Origin: Persicaria tinctoria
Lineage: Eukaryota > Streptophyta > Magnoliopsida > Caryophyllales > Polygonaceae
Direction of reading: 5' to 3'
NCBI GenBank assembly: GCA_037127255.1
Contig: JBANSL010000007.1
Span: 60,993,038-61,057,037 of the forward strand
Length of the DNA: 64,000 nt
In this document: positions 58,837 through 64,000 of the stretch, in pieces
How positions within the stretch are numbered: position 1 is the stretch's first letter
Layout: every line of letters begins with the position of its first letter
Notes under the pieces: generated by a model
Told to the model about the DNA's origin: nothing
Database searches by the model: none
Seen by the model: only the letters and a program-made list of their open reading frames with translations
Position numbers and translations under genes: made by a program

Positions 58837-61800
58837 CTTTTGGAATATCAGAGGCCTAAGCAGAAAGAATGTTTGGACCCATATTGAAGCAACTACTAAA
58901 GCGGAGCACATAAAAATCCTAATGCTAGCCGAAACAAAACTAACAAACCCTCCTCCGGACAAATGCTGGAGAAAACCGGGTTTTGACAGAATGCATTTCT
59001 GTCCATCCAATGGACTTGCGGGAGGGCTTTGCCTCCTTTGGGAAGAATCCCTTTTCCATAATGAAACATTTACTATTAGAAACTCTACTGACCGAATCAT
59101 CCAGGCGGACTACACAAACACAACCCTTAATATCAACATCGAAATCTTATTCGTTTATGCAACTCCTTACGCAAAGGTCAAAAACTCTTTCTGGGCCTCC
59201 CTCTCAGACTATATCCGCAATGCAAAGGACTCACTGATTATTCTAGGAGACCTTAATGAAATTTTAGAACCAACCGACAAATTGGGGGGCAGGGTTCTAT
59301 CTGCAAATAGATTTGCAAGACTACAAGATACTATTAGTACTTTCAATCTAGTGGACTTCCCAACGTGTGGAAACAATTACACTTGGAGAAAACATGAACA
59401 TGGTAACGATAATATATTTGAAAAACTGGACCGCGCTATGATTAGCCACCCTATCCTAAAACAATTCCCGAACCTTTGTACAAAAAACCATGCTTTCCTT
59501 AAATCAGACCACGCGCAGATCACTTTGGATCTCATGGATAGCCGCAAACCAAAATTACAACCTTTCAAATTTGAAATGGCATGGACTACGAAGCCAGACT
59601 ATGAAGTAGTTGTCCGATCTGCATGGAGGCTTGACTCTCCGGGCTCCAAAATGTTCAAATTAACGAAAAAACTGCAAGAGGTTAAAAGAAAAAGCAAGCT
59701 TTGGAGCAAAGTAACTTTTGGAAATGTATTTCGCCAAATCAAACAAATTGAAACAGAACTTTTAGAATCACAAAAGATCCTTTGTAATGCTTACAACCAA
59801 AATCTGGATAACAAAATCAAAATGCTCACTTCAAAGCATTCTTCTCTCCTTTCCTTTCAACAGAAATATTGGGGGCAAAGGGCGAAAAGAATGCACATAA
59901 AATCCATTGACGCCAACACTAAATACTTCCATAAAATAGCAACCGGAAGACGAAATAGAAACATTATAAAACATCTCCAAACCACGGCTGGTATAACACT
60001 TAACAATGAAGAAGAAATTAGGAACCTAATCAAACATGATTTTAGCCAAAGATTTACGCAACATCCTAGACAACAAACACAAAGCAACCTACTTCACCTT
60101 GTAGAAACTGAAATCTCAAACGAAGATAATGAATGGCTAACTCGTCAAGTCACAAATTCTGAAATTAAAAATGCTGTTTTTAGTCTTGCCAACGACAAAT
60201 CACCTGGACCTGATGGTTTTCCAGCTGGTTTCTTCAAAAAGTACTGGCATATTGTTGAACCATCAGTCATCAAAGCGGTTAAAAGCTTCTTTCTTAGCGG
60301 AAGGATTCTGAAACAGACAAATCATACGTTCATAGCATTAATACCAAAGATAGACAACCCTACCACAACATCTCACTATAGGCCTATTAGTCTATGCTCA
60401 ACAACATATAAGATTATATCCAAAATACTAGCATCAAGACTCAAAAGGGTTATCCCCAAAGTAACTAATCCACTTCAAAGCGCCTTCTCTTCTAGCAGAT
60501 CTATACAAGATAACATCTTAATTGCAAACGAAATTTTCCACTCTTTCTCAAAGAAAAATGGAAAATCAGGTTGGATGGCAGTCAAGCTTGACATGGAAAA
60601 AGCTTTTGATATGGTTGACTGGAATTTTTTACTCTCAATCATGTTTAAACTTGGTTTCTCACCCAAATTTACAGCATGGATCAAAGAATGCATAACCACA
60701 GTCACATACTTGGTGCTACTGAACAATGAACCCACTAATATATTCTTCCCCGAGAGGGGATTACGCCAGGGATGCCCGCTATCACCATATCTATTCTTAA
60801 TAATTTCAGAAATTTTAGCACGTGGGTTGCAACAAGAATCGGAAAAACCACAAAGTCACCTAGGAATAAAACTAACGAGAGGAGGCACGAAAATTCCGTT
60901 CCTAGCCTTTGCAGACGACATTGTCATCTTTGCTTCAGCAACCAAAACTGGCTGTGACCAAATTAACAAAATTCTACAAGAATACTCAGACTTATCATGA
61001 CAAAGAGTAAATAGGCATAAATCCCAATTTCAAACATCTAAAAATGTTTCAACCACTCAAAAAAATCTTATTAGAAACGAGCTAGAAATAGCACACACCC
61101 CTAAAATGGGTAGCTATTTGGGCTGCCCCCTCATAGAAGGAAAAGTAACGAAGGAAGAATTCAAAGAACTTCTAATAAGCACCAAATCACAACTTCACAG
61201 ATGGAAGGCAAATTGCCTATCACAAGCGGGTCGTTGCACATTAATCAAAATGACGCTAGCAGCCAAACCTTTACACATAATGCAATGCTTTATGCTACCC
61301 AAATCCGTCCATACGGAACTTGATAGGTTCAACCGGAACTTCCTCTGGAACAAGGGCCCGAACCGTAAACCCCTCATCGATTGGTATGAGGTTTGCAAAA
61401 CAAAGGAAAATGGTGGGCTAGGCCTCCGTAGCTCTGAGGACACGAATAAAGCCCTTCAGATGAAATTGCTATGGAAGCTATTAGCGGAACCAACTAGCCT
61501 CTGGGTTAAATTAATCAAAGAAAAATATCTGAAAAACGAGAACATTCTCACATATCGAAAGCATGGATCCTCATCCTGGCAATGGACGTAGTTAATAAAA
61601 CTAATCCCTTTATTCAAACAAGGCCTAAATTGGTCTATAGGGGACGACGCCTCTATCAATTTTTGGCGTGACCAGTGGCTAGGACAAATGCCTATAAGTT
61701 CATTTATCTCAGGAACACAACATATAGACGAAACAATCAACATAAAACATTTCCTCAAAGATAACAAAACATGGAACCAAGAAAAACTACAGGAAGAGTT

Positions 61801-62968
61801 ATAAAACATCATTCCAAATAATCTAATTGAGAAGATCAAGACAATACCAATACCACAACACATCCAGGTTGATAGACTATATTGGAAATGGAGCAAAAAT
61901 GGATGGTTCAGCACGAAATCTGCTATTGATATGATACATAATCATAAAAAACACGAAAGCTCAGATATAACCTGGGTTTGGGGACTAGATATCCCCCCGA
62001 AAATAAAAGCATTCCTGTGGAAAATCCTAAAGAATGGAGTGCCCACTGCTGTCAGACTAGCTTCTCGACACCTGGGTATTCCGACAAACTGCCCCCACTG
62101 CGAGCCTTGTTATGAAGACCTAAACCACCTGCTTTGGAACTGTCCTGTTTCGAGGGATACCCTGATTGCAAATAACCCGGGTGCCTTCCGAAAAATTAAT
62201 GTTTGTTTTAGCAAAGACGAACACTTAAACGACACCCTCTGGGACATAAAAAATACAATGGGAACAAAATGTTTTGAAGAGCTGGCCTTTGTTTGGTGGG
62301 GTATTTGGTACTTCAGAAACAAAACGCTTTTTGATAACATAAACCCGGACATAAGACGCATCTTATCCTTCATAAAGGAACAAATATTTATCTGGAAAAC
62401 ATCTCATTTGGATTCCCCAGACTACTGTGTAAACAACAAAAAATCATCCACAAATATTGACAAACCAAGATCAATATCAAAGAGAAAGAGAACCAAATGG
62501 GAACCCCCACCAAATGGAACTTATAAATTAAATTTTGACGGGTCCCTCTCTGCTGCTGGTTTGGGCACTTATGGCTACATCCTTCGGGATTCCGTAGGTT
62601 CTCCAATTTTCACTGGCAACGGACCATCACCAATTAGTTCGGTTTGTGGTTGTGAAAGTCTGGGTCTCTGGAAGGGGCTTCTGGCTGCAAAAGAACTGAA
62701 AATAGATAACCTTATTATCGAAGGAGACAACTTAACAATAATAAAAAGCCTGAAAGGTTTGGGGAAGCCTAGTGGAGACTCTGAAATGATTGTCTCGGAC
62801 AGTCTAGTCTCGCTGGGGTTCTTTGGTTCTGTTGAGATTCGTCATGTCTTCCGTGAGGCAAATCTGGTAGCTGATCGCTTATCACGTATCACTTCTGCCT
62901 CTAACGGTTCTCTGACTTCAGATGATTCTCTGTTGCGTAGTCTCATCCGCAAGGATGCTCTTGGCTGA
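58826..62968 (+). pseudogene. LINE ORF2: endonuclease, RT, RNase H with three stops
   Basis: A single frame of 1380 codons with three nonsense codons and no frameshift: TGA 60998-61000, TAG 61589-61591, TAA 61802-61804. Endonuclease: FSFWNIRGLSRKNVW, MLAETKL, LGDLNEILEP, LKSDHAQITL. RT: NDKSPGPDGFPAGFFKKYW, YRPISLCSTTYKIISKIL, LDMEKAFDMVDW, RGLRQGCPLSPYLFL, catalytic FADDI (about 60912). The zf-RVT region has IPPKIKAFLWKIL with CPHCEPC and H...C. RNase H: LNFDGSLSAAGLG, EGDNLTIIK, EANLVADRLS. The gene product would nick target DNA and reverse transcribe LINE RNA. Domain order equals the LINE at 18606, and both end with a similar LIRKDA.G motif. Confidence 0.92.
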
Positions 62969-63034
62969 TAGAGGTCAGCTCTATGGTCAAATTTTTTCCG
63001 TTTCAAAAAAAAAAAAAATCTATCACCACTGGCC

Positions 63035-64000
63035 TACGGTGCTGCTTTAGGGTTGTGCTTGACTTCGTCTTTTGTCTACGTCCTCGTCTTGGTTCGGTTT
63101 AGCTTTGTTTTATTTCTCCTTTGTAGAGTTCTAGCCTGTACTTTGCACCATCTTTGTATTTTTATGTTGCCGACTTGTCGGCCCTCGAAGTTCAGGTATG
63201 TTTGACATTGAATTCTTTCATAAAAAAAAACATACGTAGTATTAGTCTATCAAATTCGAGTTTAACAATACATGAAACATACACAACCTATTAAATAAAA
63301 ACATTTTAAGTTCTAATTCAATAATACGTTGAAAATATATACATAACTTAGAAATAAAAAACAATGAGAATATTTTCAATAAGATTACAATATATTGAAG
63401 TATTTTCGAATTCATTCCTGAATCTAAATTTTAAATTAACTATGGACTTACTAACAATATAAATTCAAGAAAAATTCGATCTAGTAGCCCTATGTTTAGT
63501 GCATTTACGGATGGTGTCCCAAAGGGTTTTTTTTCCGTTTGGTACCCCCAAGCTTTTGTAAAATTCCGGCACGTGACCATTTGGTGACTCCGTTTTTTTT
63601 AAAGAAGAGTATTTCCCTAAAATATTAATAAGGCACAACGAAGCCCTTTTGGGAAAAAAAAAGGAAGAAATAGAGAAGTGAATGCACATTCTGGAAAAAC
63701 AAAGCACGAAGCCCTTCTCTCCCATCTCCATTAGTTGAGTTCTCCCTCTCAAGACTAGCATGAAGCCCTCGGAGACTCGACCGACGGCGAAGACCGGCGT
63801 CGGAGCCTCGCAATGGGGATGTAGACAGCGTGGGAGACTACCGCCTTCAATTCGAAAAATTTACAGATTTAATCACCATTTTAGGGTCGAAATTATATCT
63901 AAATTTGGGTGATTTTAGGGTCAAATTTATGAAAATTTCTACCTAAATCTCAGTTGGGTTCAATTAGGGGAAATTTTTGGTGGTATTTATTGTAAAATTT
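63035..64000. other. flank beyond the LINE, no clear gene
   Basis: 63035-63231 ends TGAATTCTTTCATAAAAAAAAA and resembles the 3' UTR of another LINE, so it may be an older 5'-truncated fragment. 63240-63480 is AT-rich. From about 63700 the sequence is richer in GC and has an ATG at about 63760 with a short basic frame (MKPSETRPTAKTGVGASQWG), but nothing recognisable. Before the LINE came, this DNA lay directly upstream of the peptidase gene. Confidence 0.4.

Noticed and set aside
63035..63231. True 3' end of the second LINE
   Set aside because: The 16-bp target duplication starts right after the A-run at 63018, so this stretch is flank, perhaps an older LINE fragment.

Overview
This is nuclear DNA of a plant, most likely a eudicot. 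It has two intron-containing genes of plant families (a BIM-type bHLH factor and an S9A serine peptidase) in a background of nested retrotransposons: Ty1/copia, Ty3/gypsy Tat and Athila types, and plant L1 LINEs with a C-terminal RNase H. The species cannot be fixed from this window. Layout 1 (1-35350): the outermost layer is a decayed minus-strand Copia element whose RT remnant (640-1239) and gag remnant (34118-34890) are now 33 kb apart. Between them lies a Tat-lineage Ty3/gypsy element (1240-34117) with matching LTRs of about 726 bp and a near-identical 5-bp target duplication. Its gag-PR-RT-RH-archaeal RH-INT genes are full of stops. Its very long 3' region holds two tandem hairpin-rich arrays (59-bp and about 89-bp units), an antisense gene with a Transposase_28-like domain, and, unexpectedly, four B3-DNA-binding-domain-like reading frames. 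Inside it sit a Copia element (9761-16692, perfect TSD), an L1 LINE (about 18181-22772), a gypsy 3' remnant, a 189-bp hAT-type MITE that splits one B3 frame, and a small Athila-like element (25146-29046) carrying inverted pieces of its own gag. Layout 2 (35350-38600): a GGGTCGG-rich repeat is interrupted by a 1.9-kb PIF/Harbinger-like element. Layout 3 (38877-47649): a seven-exon BIM2-like bHLH gene on the plus strand faces an eleven-exon prolyl oligopeptidase-family gene on the minus strand. Both read through completely and look functional. Layout 4 (47823-63034): a full-length L1 LINE with a 16-bp target duplication landed about 170 bp upstream of the peptidase start codon. A Tnt1/Tork-like Copia element (48395-55848, minus strand, perfect TSD) later entered the LINE 5' region, and a TATATCG-rich MITE entered the Copia pol gene. 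The LINE carries an unusual ORF1 made of repeated Cys/His/aromatic-rich blocks. The strongest candidates for something undescribed are the B3-like frames carried by the Tat element and the repeat-built LINE ORF1.
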